64,000 nt of DNA from Flavobacterium psychraerolatum (GTDB lineage Bacteria > Bacteroidota > Bacteroidia > Flavobacteriales > Flavobacteriaceae): NCBI RefSeq assembly GCF_025960985.1, contig NZ_JAOQMX010000001.1, positions 62,001 through 126,000 of the forward strand. Reading direction: 5' to 3'. Position 1 is the first letter of the stretch, and the number at the start of each line of letters is the position of its first letter. The notes beneath the pieces are model-generated. The model was not told where the DNA came from, did no database searches, and saw only the letters and a list, made by a program, of their open reading frames with translations. Position numbers and translations under genes: made by a program. Of this stretch, positions 35,028 through 43,875 are shown piece after piece.

Positions 35028-36539
35028 TTGATTAGACACCTGTACCTGCTTTTAATATTTTTATCCATTTCAAATTCAAAAGCACAACCTTTCTTCAAAA
35101 GAGAAATGATGAAAGAGGACCCTATACCCAAAAAATCGGCACTTAGCGCGAGTCAAAAAATAACAATTCACGAAGCCTATCTCAAAAATGCTATAGCTTC
35201 AAAAAACGAAGTACACCAATTATATGGTTACTTTTTTTTGTTTGCAGACCACTACAACAACAGTGAATATCTAGCCACTAATGATTATTTACTACAAGCA
35301 GAAATTTTAATATCGAAATACAATCGCCCTGACTGGCAAGCCGCCTATCATATTCGAAAAGCATTGGTATTCGATATAAAAAGTAATTCAAAAGCAGCAC
35401 TCAAAGAATATTTATTAGCTTACAACAAAGCAGCTATTGCCAAGGATAGCTTATATATGGCAGAAATTCTAGAACAAATAAGTGCTACTTACGGAGAAAT
35501 CGATAACTATCCCGAAGCAGAAAAATACTTTGCCCAAGCAGAAAAGATGATGCCTAAATTTGCCGATAAAGAGCAAATTGCACAAGCGTATAATAATTAT
35601 AGCAACCTAAAATGCTATCAAAACGACCAAAAAGCGGGTTTAAAATATATCGAAATTGCAATTTCAGTTATCAAAGAATTGAAAGACCCATACATTGAAA
35701 GTATGTACCAGAATAATAAAGCGATCATTTGGACCGAAATGAAGCAATACGACAAAGCAGAAATTTTGTTCAAAAAGCTTGAAATTCAAAATAAAAATAA
35801 TAATTGGAAAGATAGGCAAGTTCAAAACTTTCTCACACAAGCGGTCCTATATGAGTCTTGGGGCAAATATCAAAAAGCTATTCAATACTACATTAAACAC
35901 TATGAATTAAAAGACAAAATAGAGGGAAATGAAGTCAATGAAAAGATGTCTGAGCTAGAAAAACAATTTTTAAACGAGAAAAAAGAAAATATTATTAAGG
36001 ACAACCAAATTAAGCTACATGAGTCTGAACGACGCATTATCCTATTATTGTTGGTGCTATCCATTTCGTTCATCGCTATTGCCACTATCACCTTGTTATT
36101 AAAAAAGCAAAAAAAAGAAACGCGGTACCAATTGAAAACAAAAATTGCCGCTCTAAATGAAGTCACCGCTTTGTTGATCGAAAAAAATAAATCGGTATTA
36201 CAAGAAAAATCGGATGATCAATTTGACACCACAGAAGAGCAATCATCAGAAACATTCTTAAATAAAAAAATCTTAACCGATGCCGATTGGTCTATTTTCA
36301 AGACTTATTTTGAAAATGCGTATCCTAATTACATCAAGAAAGTTCGCGATAATTTCCCAAAAATAACAGCTGGCGAGGAGCGCCTTTTTTTATGCCTTAG
36401 GCTAAATCTGAAAAATAAAGAAATCGCTACAATCCTTGGAATATCAAACGAAAGCGTAAAAAAGAACAGAAACCGATTGCGCAAAAAAATAGGACTGGAT
36501 CTGGATGCAAACTTAAACGAATACATTCTAAATTTTTGA
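35028..36539 (+). CDS. Membrane TPR protein with C-terminal LuxR-type DNA-binding domain
   Basis: 503 residues from a TTG start at 35028 that gives a proper signal peptide (MIRHLYLLLIFLSISNSKAQ); no ATG lies upstream of it. TPR-like helical repeats (about 55-310, including YPEAEKYFAQAEKMMP and YDKAEILFKKLE) would face the periplasm, followed by one membrane helix (about 333-355), a coiled linker and a helix-turn-helix (NLKNKEIATILGISNESVKKNRNRLRKKI, about 460-488). This is the one-component membrane regulator layout common in Flavobacteria. A TATTTTTG box sits at 34963-34970. Divergent placement makes the metallopeptidase gene a candidate target. Confidence 0.85.
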   Translation: MIRHLYLLLIFLSISNSKAQPFFKREMMKEDPIPKKSALSASQKITIHEAYLKNAIASKNEVHQLYGYFFLFADHYNNSEYLATNDYLLQAEILISKYNRPDWQAAYHIRKALVFDIKSNSKAALKEYLLAYNKAAIAKDSLYMAEILEQISATYGEIDNYPEAEKYFAQAEKMMPKFADKEQIAQAYNNYSNLKCYQNDQKAGLKYIEIAISVIKELKDPYIESMYQNNKAIIWTEMKQYDKAEILFKKLEIQNKNNNWKDRQVQNFLTQAVLYESWGKYQKAIQYYIKHYELKDKIEGNEVNEKMSELEKQFLNEKKENIIKDNQIKLHESERRIILLLLVLSISFIAIATITLLLKKQKKETRYQLKTKIAALNEVTALLIEKNKSVLQEKSDDQFDTTEEQSSETFLNKKILTDADWSIFKTYFENAYPNYIKKVRDNFPKITAGEERLFLCLRLNLKNKEIATILGISNESVKKNRNRLRKKIGLDLDANLNEYILNF

Positions 36540-36596
36540 CCAACACTTACAATTTTTATAATATCTTAGCGTTTCAATAAAAAAAGAAAAATCAAT

Positions 36597-37301
36597 ATGA
36601 GCTTATTGTTACAAGCAGACACTTTATCTGTTGCAAATGAAAATTTAGCCGAAGCAGTTCCTGTAGAAAAAACCCTTTCTATCATACAGTTATTAACTAG
36701 CGGAGGACTTGCTGGTCAAATCATTATGACCGCACTATTCTTAATGCTTTTTGTAGCATTATATCTTTATTTTGAAAGATTAATGGCCATCAACGAAGCC
36801 TCAAAAATAGATAGCAGCTTCATGAGCCAAATTAGAGACAACATCCGTAATGGACGTATCGATAATGCAAAAATGACCTGCGCGCACTCCAAATCTCCTG
36901 TGGCACGATTAATTGAAAAAGGAATTTCGAGAATAGGGAAACCATTAGACGATATCAATACAGCAATTGAGAATGCAGGTAAACTAGAAATTTACAAATT
37001 AGAAAAAAACGTGAGTATGCTAGCTACCATTTCTGGAGCTGGACCTATGACTGGTTTCTTAGGTACTGTTGTAGGTATGATTCAAGCCTTTCATAAAATG
37101 GCAACAGCTGGTGGACAAATCGAGGTTGGAGCACTTTCCGAAGGAATCTACACAGCCATGACCACTACAGTTGTAGGATTGGTAGTTGGACTTATTGCTT
37201 TTATTGGGTACAACCACCTTATTGTCAAAACAGACAAAATTGTACACCAAATGGAAGCCAATGCTGTAGATTTCTTAGACTTATTAAACGACCCCGCATA
37301 A
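36597..37301 (+). CDS. exbB: MotA/TolQ/ExbB-family proton channel protein
   Basis: 234 residues with three membrane helices (about 38-60, 135-160, 185-205) and the family core GPMTGFLGTVVGMIQAFHKMATAGG and GIYTAMTTTVVGLVVGLIAFIGYN. ExbB forms the proton channel that energises TonB-dependent outer-membrane transport. First gene of exbB-exbD-tonB; two bases separate it from exbD. No match to the TTG/TAnnTTTG promoter was found in the 57-base gap upstream. Confidence 0.93.
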   Translation: MSLLLQADTLSVANENLAEAVPVEKTLSIIQLLTSGGLAGQIIMTALFLMLFVALYLYFERLMAINEASKIDSSFMSQIRDNIRNGRIDNAKMTCAHSKSPVARLIEKGISRIGKPLDDINTAIENAGKLEIYKLEKNVSMLATISGAGPMTGFLGTVVGMIQAFHKMATAGGQIEVGALSEGIYTAMTTTVVGLVVGLIAFIGYNHLIVKTDKIVHQMEANAVDFLDLLNDPA

Positions 37302-37303
37302 TT

Positions 37304-37696
37304 ATGAATATTAGAGGAAGAAACAAAGTAAACGCAGAGTTCAACATGTCATCCATGACAGACATTGTGTTCTTGTTATTGATATTCTTTATGCTTACAT
37401 CCACCATGGTTACCACCAACGCACTAGATTTGGTACTACCCAAAGCAAAAGGAAAAACAGACAGCAACAAAAACATTTCTGTAAGCATCAACAAAAAATT
37501 AGAGTTTTTTATTGACAAAGAGCCTGTTCAAGAATCTGAATTAGAAGCCAGATTATTGGGAATGTTCACGGCAGACAAAGAAAAAGCGATCATCTTAAGA
37601 GCTGAAGAAGGAGTACCAATAGAAAAAGCGGTAAACGTCTTGGATATTGCCAATCGAAATCAAATAAAAGTGGTACTAGCGGTAAGACCAAAATAA
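37304..37696 (+). CDS. exbD: ExbD/TolR-family biopolymer transport protein
   Basis: 130 residues: a single N-terminal membrane helix (MTDIVFLLLIFFMLTSTMV, with the conserved Asp of the proton path at the start) and a periplasmic domain ending IKVVLAVRPK. It pairs with ExbB and passes proton-motive energy to TonB. It lies two bases after exbB and 37 bases before tonB. Confidence 0.93.
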   Translation: MNIRGRNKVNAEFNMSSMTDIVFLLLIFFMLTSTMVTTNALDLVLPKAKGKTDSNKNISVSINKKLEFFIDKEPVQESELEARLLGMFTADKEKAIILRAEEGVPIEKAVNVLDIANRNQIKVVLAVRPK

Positions 37697-37733
37697 GCCA
37701 ACTACTTTTAAAAACACAAGATTCATTTTATAC

Positions 37734-38531
37734 ATGAAATATTTAGAAACAGAAGAAGAAAAAAAATCATTTGCTATCACCGCGATCATTTTCGGGATAC
37801 TACTTGTATTGTTCTTCTATTTAGGACTAACCTCACTTGATCCACCACCCGAGAACGGCATCGCTATCAATTTTGGTACCACCGAATTTGGCAATGGAAA
37901 AGTACAACCCACAGAAGCAATCCAGTCGGCACCAAAACCTACTGCTGCTCAACCTGCTGCTTCAAAAATAGAGGAAGTACTTTCCCAAGACGTAGAAGAT
38001 GCTCCTGTGATGAAAACTGCCAAAAAAACACAGCCTACCAAGCAAGTTGCTGAAGCTGAAGTAAAACAAAAACCAAAAGAAAGTCCAAAACCTTCCAAAA
38101 GTACCACCGATGCTTTGTCTAGTTTGATTAATGGCCCAAAATCGGATGGTAAATCCAAAGGAGGCGAAGGAAATGATAACAAAGCAGGTGACAAAGGAAG
38201 CATAAATGGCGACCCCTACGCAAGCTCCTATTATGGATCTGGGACTGGTTCTGGCAACGGCAGCGGATGGGGACTTAATGGACGAAGCATCAGTTCAAGA
38301 GGATCAGTGGTACAAAAATGCAACGAATCTGGAACCGTAGTCGTACAAATTACAGTAAACCGAAATGGAAATGTAATCGCCGCCAAATACACCAAAGGAA
38401 CTACAAACACAAATCCGTGTTTGGTTGAACCAGCAATCGCAACTGCCCGCAAATACAGATGGCAACCCGATAGTAATGCACCAGAAACTCAAGTTGGATT
38501 CATTACCGTCAATTTCAAATTAGGAGAATAA
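37734..38531 (+). CDS. tonB: TonB energy transducer
   Basis: 265 residues: an N-terminal membrane anchor (about 14-33, IIFGILLVLFFYLGL), a long Pro/Lys/Ala/Gly-rich periplasmic spacer (about 45-185, with KQKPKESPKPSKST and a Gly/Ser-rich end), and a C-terminal TonB fold (VVVQITVNRNGNVIAAKY ... ARKYRWQPDSNAPETQVGFITVNFKL). It transmits energy from ExbBD to TonB-dependent receptors such as SusC-type transporters. Copy F of the 3' hairpin element follows 15 bases after the stop. Confidence 0.92.
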   Translation: MKYLETEEEKKSFAITAIIFGILLVLFFYLGLTSLDPPPENGIAINFGTTEFGNGKVQPTEAIQSAPKPTAAQPAASKIEEVLSQDVEDAPVMKTAKKTQPTKQVAEAEVKQKPKESPKPSKSTTDALSSLINGPKSDGKSKGGEGNDNKAGDKGSINGDPYASSYYGSGTGSGNGSGWGLNGRSISSRGSVVQKCNESGTVVVQITVNRNGNVIAAKYTKGTTNTNPCLVEPAIATARKYRWQPDSNAPETQVGFITVNFKLGE

Positions 38532-38545
38532 TATTTATTAAAATA

Positions 38546-38683
38546 ATTAGGGCGTGCCACCAATACAAAAGGCAAATCTTGCTACCGCCTAACCTTTTGT
38601 ATTGCTGTCGAGCTATCCATTACTCTCCTCAACAAGTTCCGCTACCGCTGCACTTGTCTGCGGGCTTTTTATTTCTATCTCTC
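38546..38683 (+). repeat. 3' hairpin element, copy F
   Basis: Starts TTAGGGCGTGCC and carries the stem CAATACAAAAGG/CCTTTTGTATTG (38561-38572 and 38593-38604), then GAGCTATCCATTACTC and a trailing GGGCTTTTTATTTCTATC. Its head matches copy D on the minus strand; same orientation as the upstream tonB. Confidence 0.7.
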
Positions 38684-38742
38684 ACGCAAACCTCTGGAGT
38701 GACACGAATTCTTTCTTATTCAAGAAATACTACTCACAACAA

Positions 38743-38809
38743 TTTGTCACGCTGAAAGCATCACAGCAACGTTGCTCGACAAAAAAGGAGATACTTTCAG
38801 CATGACAAA
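38743..38809. repeat. TTTGTCACGCTGAAAG inverted repeat
   Basis: Arms 38743-38758 and 38794-38809 (CTTTCAGCATGACAAA) match at 15 of 16 positions with a 35-base spacer. It resembles the GTCATGCTGA... repeat group of Bacteroidetes. A further TTGTCACGCT occurs just after, near 38893. Confidence 0.75.
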
Positions 38810-38941
38810 CTAGATCGAGAAAATTACCCGAATCCCAAACATGAAAAATGCAAAACTAAACTTGATTCACGTTTAGTATCACAAACTGAATTGTCACGCT
38901 ACTTTGCGTGAAGAATTACTTCACTTTACATTTATTTTTCA

Positions 38942-39052
38942 TAGGAGTTCAGTGAGCTTCGTTTACAGTGGAGCTTTTTTTTATTTGGTTTTTCTCCAAA
39001 TAAAAAAAGCAGGAACGATAAGCCTGACCCGCGCCTTTCAACGGGGGCAATT
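38942..39052 (-). repeat. Possible reversed copy G of the 3' hairpin element
   Basis: On the minus strand it reads GCGGGTCAGGCTTATCG near its head, has the stem CTTTTTTTATTTGG/CCAAATAAAAAAAG around an AGAAAAA loop, and ends GAACTCCTAT. The head resembles copy D. It does not follow a minus-strand gene, unlike the others, so the assignment is tentative. Confidence 0.45.
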
Positions 39053-39086
39053 CTAAAAATTTCGCATCTATTTCCTGAAATTGAAT

Positions 39087-39117
39087 TTGAGCACCACCAA
39101 AAGAAATCGTACTTTTG
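39087..39117 (+). promoter_or_regulatory. Promoter of folC
   Basis: TTG at 39087-39089, 20 bases, TACTTTTG at 39110-39117. The predicted start of transcription is near 39124, just before the ATG at 39136; this rules out an in-frame TTG at 39115 as the start codon because it is part of the -7 box. Confidence 0.7.
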
Positions 39118-39135
39118 AATTCAAAATTACAATCA

Positions 39136-40356
39136 ATGAATTACCAAGAAACAACCCAGTGGATGTTTAATCAGTTACCCATGTATCAAACACAGGGAGC
39201 AACTGCTTACAAAGAAGACTTGCAAAACACATTGGAACTCATAGCGCACCTAGGTAACCCGCATCATGCCCTTAAGTGCATACATGTAGCGGGTACAAAT
39301 GGCAAAGGATCGACATCACACATGCTAGCATCTATCTTGCAAGAAGCAGGATACAAAATCGGACTCTACACTTCCCCGCACCTTAGAGATTACCGCGAAC
39401 GCATCAAAATAAATGGTCAAGAAATTAGCGAAGATTTTGTTTGCAGTTTTATATCAAAAAACAAACCTTTTTTTAAAAGCCACGACATTAGTTTTTTCGA
39501 AATGAGTGTTGGACTCGCATTTGAATATTTCGCAGCCGAAAAGGTAGATTTCGCCATCATCGAAGTCGGCATGGGCGGTAGATTGGATGCTACAAATATA
39601 ATCACACCACTAGTATCAGTAATCACCAATATCGGTTTGGATCACACGCACTTTTTGGGTAACACCCTCGAACTCGTTGCTGCTGAAAAAGCTGGAATAA
39701 TAAAACCAACTATTCCGGTAATCATCGGGGAATATACTCCTGAGACTAAAACAGTTTTTATTCAAAAAGCATTGGAGTGCAACGCACCTATTTACTTTGC
39801 ATCTGAAGACGTAGTTGATGTATATCCTTCAGACTTATTAGGAGATTACCAACTCCAAAATAAGAAAACCGTTTTAAAAACAATTGCCGTTTTAAACGAT
39901 TTAGGAATTTTAAAAATCAAAGAAGAAAACTGCATCTCTGGGTTGGCTAATACTGTCAAAAATACTGGCCTATTAGGGCGATGGCAACAATTACAAGCAA
40001 ATCCAAAAACGATTTGCGATACTGCACACAACAAAGAAGGTCTATCTATAGTTTTCAACCAAATTAAAAAAGAAAATTTTAATACCCTACACATTGTTTT
40101 TGGAGTGGTCAATGACAAAAACCTTGAAGCAATTCTACCTTTACTACCAAAAAATGCTATTTATTACTTTTCAAAACCGGATAATCAACGAGGACTTCCA
40201 GTGGATATACTTCACCAAAAAGCAACAGAATTTGGATTAAATGGAACCGCATTTAACTCTATACCAAAAGCTTACAAAGCAGCCGAGTTAGCAGCAAACC
40301 TAGAGGACTTTATTTATATTGGCGGCAGTACATTTGTTGTAGCAGAAATAATTTAA
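39136..40356 (+). CDS. folC: Bifunctional folylpolyglutamate synthase/dihydrofolate synthase
   Basis: 406 residues from the ATG at 39136. It is a Mur-ligase-fold enzyme: the P-loop HVAGTNGKGSTSHMLASIL (about 54-72), a second motif VDFAIIEVGMGGRLDATNII (about 137-156) with the conserved Gly and Asp, ITNIGLDHTHFLGNT, and a C-terminal domain with DTAHNKEGL. It adds L-glutamate to dihydropteroate and to reduced folates. Transcribed from the promoter at 39087-39117 and followed by tRNA-Val. Confidence 0.93.
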   Translation: MNYQETTQWMFNQLPMYQTQGATAYKEDLQNTLELIAHLGNPHHALKCIHVAGTNGKGSTSHMLASILQEAGYKIGLYTSPHLRDYRERIKINGQEISEDFVCSFISKNKPFFKSHDISFFEMSVGLAFEYFAAEKVDFAIIEVGMGGRLDATNIITPLVSVITNIGLDHTHFLGNTLELVAAEKAGIIKPTIPVIIGEYTPETKTVFIQKALECNAPIYFASEDVVDVYPSDLLGDYQLQNKKTVLKTIAVLNDLGILKIKEENCISGLANTVKNTGLLGRWQQLQANPKTICDTAHNKEGLSIVFNQIKKENFNTLHIVFGVVNDKNLEAILPLLPKNAIYYFSKPDNQRGLPVDILHQKATEFGLNGTAFNSIPKAYKAAELAANLEDFIYIGGSTFVVAEII

Positions 40357-40375
40357 ATATTTTTTCATTTTATAG

Positions 40376-40405
40376 TTGTGTAATCAAAAAAGAGTCTTAT
40401 ATTTG
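40376..40405 (+). promoter_or_regulatory. Promoter of tRNA-Val
   Basis: TTG at 40376-40378, exactly 19 bases, TATATTTG at 40398-40405; a full consensus match. The tRNA begins 38 bases further on. Confidence 0.75.
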
Positions 40406-40443
40406 CACTCGCAATCACAAAATGATAGCGACCTAGTAAAATA

Positions 40444-40518
40444 GGGCGATTAGCTCAGCTGGTTCAGAGCACCTCGTTTACACCGAGGGGGTCGGGGGTT
40501 CGAACCCCTCATCGCCCA
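40444..40518 (+). tRNA. tRNA-Val (anticodon UAC)
   Basis: Cloverleaf of 75 bases: acceptor stem GGGCGAT/ATCGCCC (40444-40450 and 40511-40517), D arm TAGCTCAGCTGGTTCAGAGC, anticodon stem CCTCG/CGAGG with loop TTTACAC giving anticodon TAC, and T arm GGGGGTTCGAACCCC. Discriminator A; the CCA end is not encoded. Confidence 0.97.
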
Positions 40519-40521
40519 CAA

Positions 40522-40553
40522 AACTTCAACAGAAATGTTGGAGTTTTTTTTTT
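40522..40553 (+). terminator. Intrinsic terminator of tRNA-Val
   Basis: Perfect 10-bp stem AACTTCAACA/TGTTGGAGTT with a GAAA loop (40522-40545) and a run of ten T. Confidence 0.93.
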
Positions 40554-40587
40554 GGACTAATTTCTTCCAAATATTTGAAAAAAGACC

Positions 40588-40620
40588 AAAAAAAAAGCCA
40601 TTTCAAATAAACGAAATGGC
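40588..40620 (-). terminator. Intrinsic terminator of murF
   Basis: Stem GCCATTTC/GAAATGGC (40597-40604 and 40613-40620). On the minus strand the hairpin is followed by nine T. It lies 22 bases after the murF stop. Confidence 0.85.
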
Positions 40621-40641
40621 ATATATATTTTTAAAAAAACC

Positions 40642-41925
40642 TTATAAGAATTCAAGCGTTCGCTCTAATGCCATCCCTCTTGACCCCTTAATCAATAACA
40701 TGCTATTTTCAAATTTTAATTCTTTAAAGGCTGCAGCAAAACATTCAAAGTTTTGATAGAATTCAAAATTAGATTTTTCGATCTTATTCCTAAAGAAAGC
40801 TTCCCCAACGAAATAACACTTCACATCGTTGGTAATAACAGCCGACTCAACAATTGCCTTATGCTCTTGTAAACTTTCCTCACCAAGTTCAAACATATCC
40901 CCAAGAACCATCACTTTATTACCACCATCAAGTTGTACAAAATTTGCAATAGCCACCGCCATACTACTTGGATTAGCATTATATGCATCCAATATAATTT
41001 GACTTGAACCTTTAGTCAACAACTGAGACCTATTATTCTCCGGAACATATCCTTCTAAAGCTTCTTTTATAGCCAAATCTGCCACTTTAAAATACTTCCC
41101 TATCGCAAGTGCTGCATTTAAGTTATTAGCATTATAAAGCCCTATCATATTTGATTTAATAACCACATCATCAAATACTATTTCAACAAAAGGATTTGCG
41201 TTAACAGAAGCTATAGTAATATCAGCACACTTTTTTTGAATCCCAAATGAAAAAGATCTTAAACCCATACTCTTATCCACTTGAATAGGGTCTTCTAAAT
41301 TCACAAAAGTAAGTCCATTCGCTTTATTAAGATATTGATACATTTCACTTTTTCCTCTAATCACTCCTTCAATCCCTCCAAAACCTTCTAAATGGGCTTT
41401 ACCGAAATTGGTGATATATCCAAAGTTCGGCATAGCGAGCTCACATAAAAAAGCAATTTCTTTTTGGTGATTTGCTCCCATTTCAACAATACCTATTTCC
41501 GTTTCCTTAGTAAACGAAAGCAAAGTCAAAGGAACACCAATATGATTATTAAAATTCCCTACAGTAGCCTTAGTTTTAAACTTTCGAGCCAAAACAACCT
41601 GAATTAATTCTTTGGTAGTTGTTTTCCCATTACTTCCAGTAAGCGCAACAATAGGCAGATTAAGATAAAGTCTATGGAATTTTGATAACTCTTGCAAAGC
41701 AATCAAGCTATCTTCAACTATAATAGTTCTTTCGTCGATATAATAACTATCATTATCAATTATCACATATGACGCCCCTCTATCTAAGGCTTCTTTTGCA
41801 AAAGTATTAGCATCGAATCGCTCTCCCTTAATAGCCACAAACATCGAATTCAATTCAATTTTACGGGTATCTATCGAAACCGAACTACATTTTAAAAACA
41901 AATTATGAATTGCACTAATATTCAT
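40642..41925 (-). CDS. murF: UDP-N-acetylmuramoyl-tripeptide--D-alanyl-D-alanine ligase
   Basis: 427 residues from the ATG at 41925 (MNISAIHNLFLKCSSV). An in-frame ATG at 41961 is the start of a longer frame but falls inside the gldJ terminator hairpin, so it is rejected. The ATP loop is ALTGSNGKTTTKELI (about 94-108), followed by GNFNNHIGVPLTLL, EMGANHQKEIAFLCELA and the Mur-ligase C-terminal ILDAYNANPSSM (about 315). It adds D-Ala-D-Ala to the UDP-muramyl tripeptide in the cytoplasm. It is transcribed toward the tRNA on the opposite strand to folC. Confidence 0.95.
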   Translation of the reverse strand: MNISAIHNLFLKCSSVSIDTRKIELNSMFVAIKGERFDANTFAKEALDRGASYVIIDNDSYYIDERTIIVEDSLIALQELSKFHRLYLNLPIVALTGSNGKTTTKELIQVVLARKFKTKATVGNFNNHIGVPLTLLSFTKETEIGIVEMGANHQKEIAFLCELAMPNFGYITNFGKAHLEGFGGIEGVIRGKSEMYQYLNKANGLTFVNLEDPIQVDKSMGLRSFSFGIQKKCADITIASVNANPFVEIVFDDVVIKSNMIGLYNANNLNAALAIGKYFKVADLAIKEALEGYVPENNRSQLLTKGSSQIILDAYNANPSSMAVAIANFVQLDGGNKVMVLGDMFELGEESLQEHKAIVESAVITNDVKCYFVGEAFFRNKIEKSNFEFYQNFECFAAAFKELKFENSMLLIKGSRGMALERTLEFL

Positions 41926-41946
41926 TTCAAAAGGATTTAAAAACAT

Positions 41947-41970
41947 AAAAGCCCTAATCAAAGGGCTTTT
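41947..41970 (-). terminator. Intrinsic terminator of gldJ
   Basis: Perfect stem AAAAGCCC/GGGCTTTT (with 41947-41954 and 41963-41970) and a short loop; on the minus strand it continues ATGTTTTT. It lies 22 bases after the gldJ stop and 22 bases before the murF start. Confidence 0.75.
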
Positions 41971-41991
41971 ACAATATTATATATTTTTAAC

Positions 41992-43668
41992 TTAATTTCT
42001 AGCTGACTTCTTTTTATTTGACTTCGGACCAACTCTAGACATTGCACATCTAAACCCAATAAAATCTGTTGCCATATCTTGCGGAAAATATCTTCTTTGC
42101 GCTGGATCCAACCAATACGCTCTATCTCTCCAAGAACCACCTTTGTAAACTCTTACTTCATCATTTACTAATGTTGTTCTTTTACTAGACTTATCAAATT
42201 TTCTTTCCATTTGACCCAAACTATCTGTAGTTACATTATGCTTAGGAGAGTTATACATTTTCCTACCATCTTTAGTATCATTCGATTCTGAATTTCCGAA
42301 GTTATAATAGATAGAAGATTGCTTATCACCATCTCTATAATTTACATTATTACTCTTATCAAAATTTTGTCTCAAATAAGTTTCTTGCTCATCAACAGGA
42401 ACTTGAGCGATTTGACCTGGAAAATTTCTAGAAATAATTTTACCATTACTCAAAGTATCGTATTTGATATTATCTTTAGTAACAATTGAAATTTTACCGT
42501 CTTCACCAATTTTGTTTTTGGTATACATATTACCTCTATAGTAATTAAAGTCATTTGCTTCGTTATCAATGATCGGTCTATAAACATCTGCTACCCATTC
42601 CGCAACGTTACCCGCCATATCATACAAGCCAAAATCATTTGCTGGATACTGTTTAACAGCATTAGTAATATCAGCACCATCATCAGACCATCCTGCAATC
42701 CCACCGTAATCACCGTTACCTTGCTTAAAGTTAGCTAACTGATCCCCCTTAGTTTGTCTTTTACCTGAACGTGTATAACTACCCGACCAAGGATATTTTT
42801 TTTGCCCTTTATAAGTATTATATTCTCTTTGTCCAACATCTGCAGCCGCCGCATACTCCCATTCTGCCTCAGTAGGCAAACGGTATTCTGGCAAAATTAG
42901 CCCTGAACTACGTTGCGCATAAACATTTGTTGCAGGAGTAGCCGCATTAGATCTTGAAGACACTTTACGGCCTTTAGTTCTTTTTAATGCAATTTCCTCA
43001 TTTTTACCACCATAAGTAGAAGTTGGAGAATCAATATAGGTTTCAGTACTGAATAAACTTTCACCATCTACCTCATCTGATTTTGCATTTTTCTTTAAAT
43101 AACCATTTTTCTCTAAAATCGCTTCATTCACACGATCTGTTCTCCATTTACTAAATTCCACAGCTTGAATCCAATTCACTCCAACTACAGGATAATTAGC
43201 ATATGCAGGATGCCTCAAATAATTATTAGTCATGGTTTCATTATACCCCAATCTATTTCTCCACACTAAAGTATCTGGAGAAACTCCAGTATAAATATGT
43301 TTATAACTTTCATCAGTTGGAGGAAAAACTTTTTTCACCCAGTCCAAGTACTCTAAATACATGAAATTTGTTACCTCCGTTTCATCCATATAAAAGGATT
43401 GTACATGTTGCTGAGTTGGTGTATTATTCCAATCGTGCATTACATCGTCCTGTACCTTACCCATGGTAAAAGTTCCTCCTTCAACAAAAACTAACCCTGG
43501 ACCAGCAACTTGTGTCTTACTGCTTCCAGCTTTCTTACCGCTTACATTCCATCCTGTTGCTCTTGAAGAACCATTAGAACTTGATTTTTTGCTACAACTA
43601 GAAAAACCTACCACAACAATTGCAAATGACAAAACAAACTGTAAAATGTTATTTTTAACTACTTTCAT
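41992..43668 (-). CDS. gldJ: Gliding motility lipoprotein GldJ
   Basis: 558 residues, near the known length of GldJ. An N-terminal lipoprotein signal with lipobox FSSC (Cys25) is followed by a Ser-rich stretch and a formylglycine-generating-enzyme (SUMF1)-type fold: GLVFVEGGTFTMGKV, PVVGVNWIQAVEFSKW, YRLPTEAEWEYAA, NDFGLYDMAGNVAEWVADVYR, and near the end VYKGGSWRDRAYWL and GFRCAMS. GldJ is an outer-membrane lipoprotein needed for gliding and type IX secretion. It is distinguished from the related GldK by its length and by its divergent neighbour porU. Its own promoter region is the 207-base gap shared with porU. Confidence 0.93.
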   Translation of the reverse strand: MKVVKNNILQFVLSFAIVVVGFSSCSKKSSSNGSSRATGWNVSGKKAGSSKTQVAGPGLVFVEGGTFTMGKVQDDVMHDWNNTPTQQHVQSFYMDETEVTNFMYLEYLDWVKKVFPPTDESYKHIYTGVSPDTLVWRNRLGYNETMTNNYLRHPAYANYPVVGVNWIQAVEFSKWRTDRVNEAILEKNGYLKKNAKSDEVDGESLFSTETYIDSPTSTYGGKNEEIALKRTKGRKVSSRSNAATPATNVYAQRSSGLILPEYRLPTEAEWEYAAAADVGQREYNTYKGQKKYPWSGSYTRSGKRQTKGDQLANFKQGNGDYGGIAGWSDDGADITNAVKQYPANDFGLYDMAGNVAEWVADVYRPIIDNEANDFNYYRGNMYTKNKIGEDGKISIVTKDNIKYDTLSNGKIISRNFPGQIAQVPVDEQETYLRQNFDKSNNVNYRDGDKQSSIYYNFGNSESNDTKDGRKMYNSPKHNVTTDSLGQMERKFDKSSKRTTLVNDEVRVYKGGSWRDRAYWLDPAQRRYFPQDMATDFIGFRCAMSRVGPKSNKKKSARN

Positions 43669-43875
43669 ACTCTTTTATAAGGTAATAATTTAAAGTGGTG
43701 CAATATAATAATTAACCATTAACGCACAACACCATTAATAAAAAAATTCACGACTCAAATTTTAATATATTCTACAAATCAAACGCAAAAATATACTATT
43801 TATTATTTATTTTCATATTAATTGATTTATTTTTACCCTTAAATATTAATTAAACCAATCCAATTTAGTACAAAA

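Larger units (their letters stand above)
38532..39135. other. 604-base non-coding stretch of stacked repeats
   Basis: No credible gene. It contains three structured elements in a row: copy F of the 3' hairpin element, a TTTGTCACGCTGAAAG inverted repeat and a possible reversed copy G, followed by the folC promoter at the right end. Confidence 0.75.

Noticed and set aside
38602-38805. Open frame of 67 codons
   Set aside because: Lies within copy F and the next inverted repeat; no start signal or domain.
40535-40756. Open frame of 73 codons after tRNA-Val
   Set aside because: Overlaps two terminators and the antisense end of murF.
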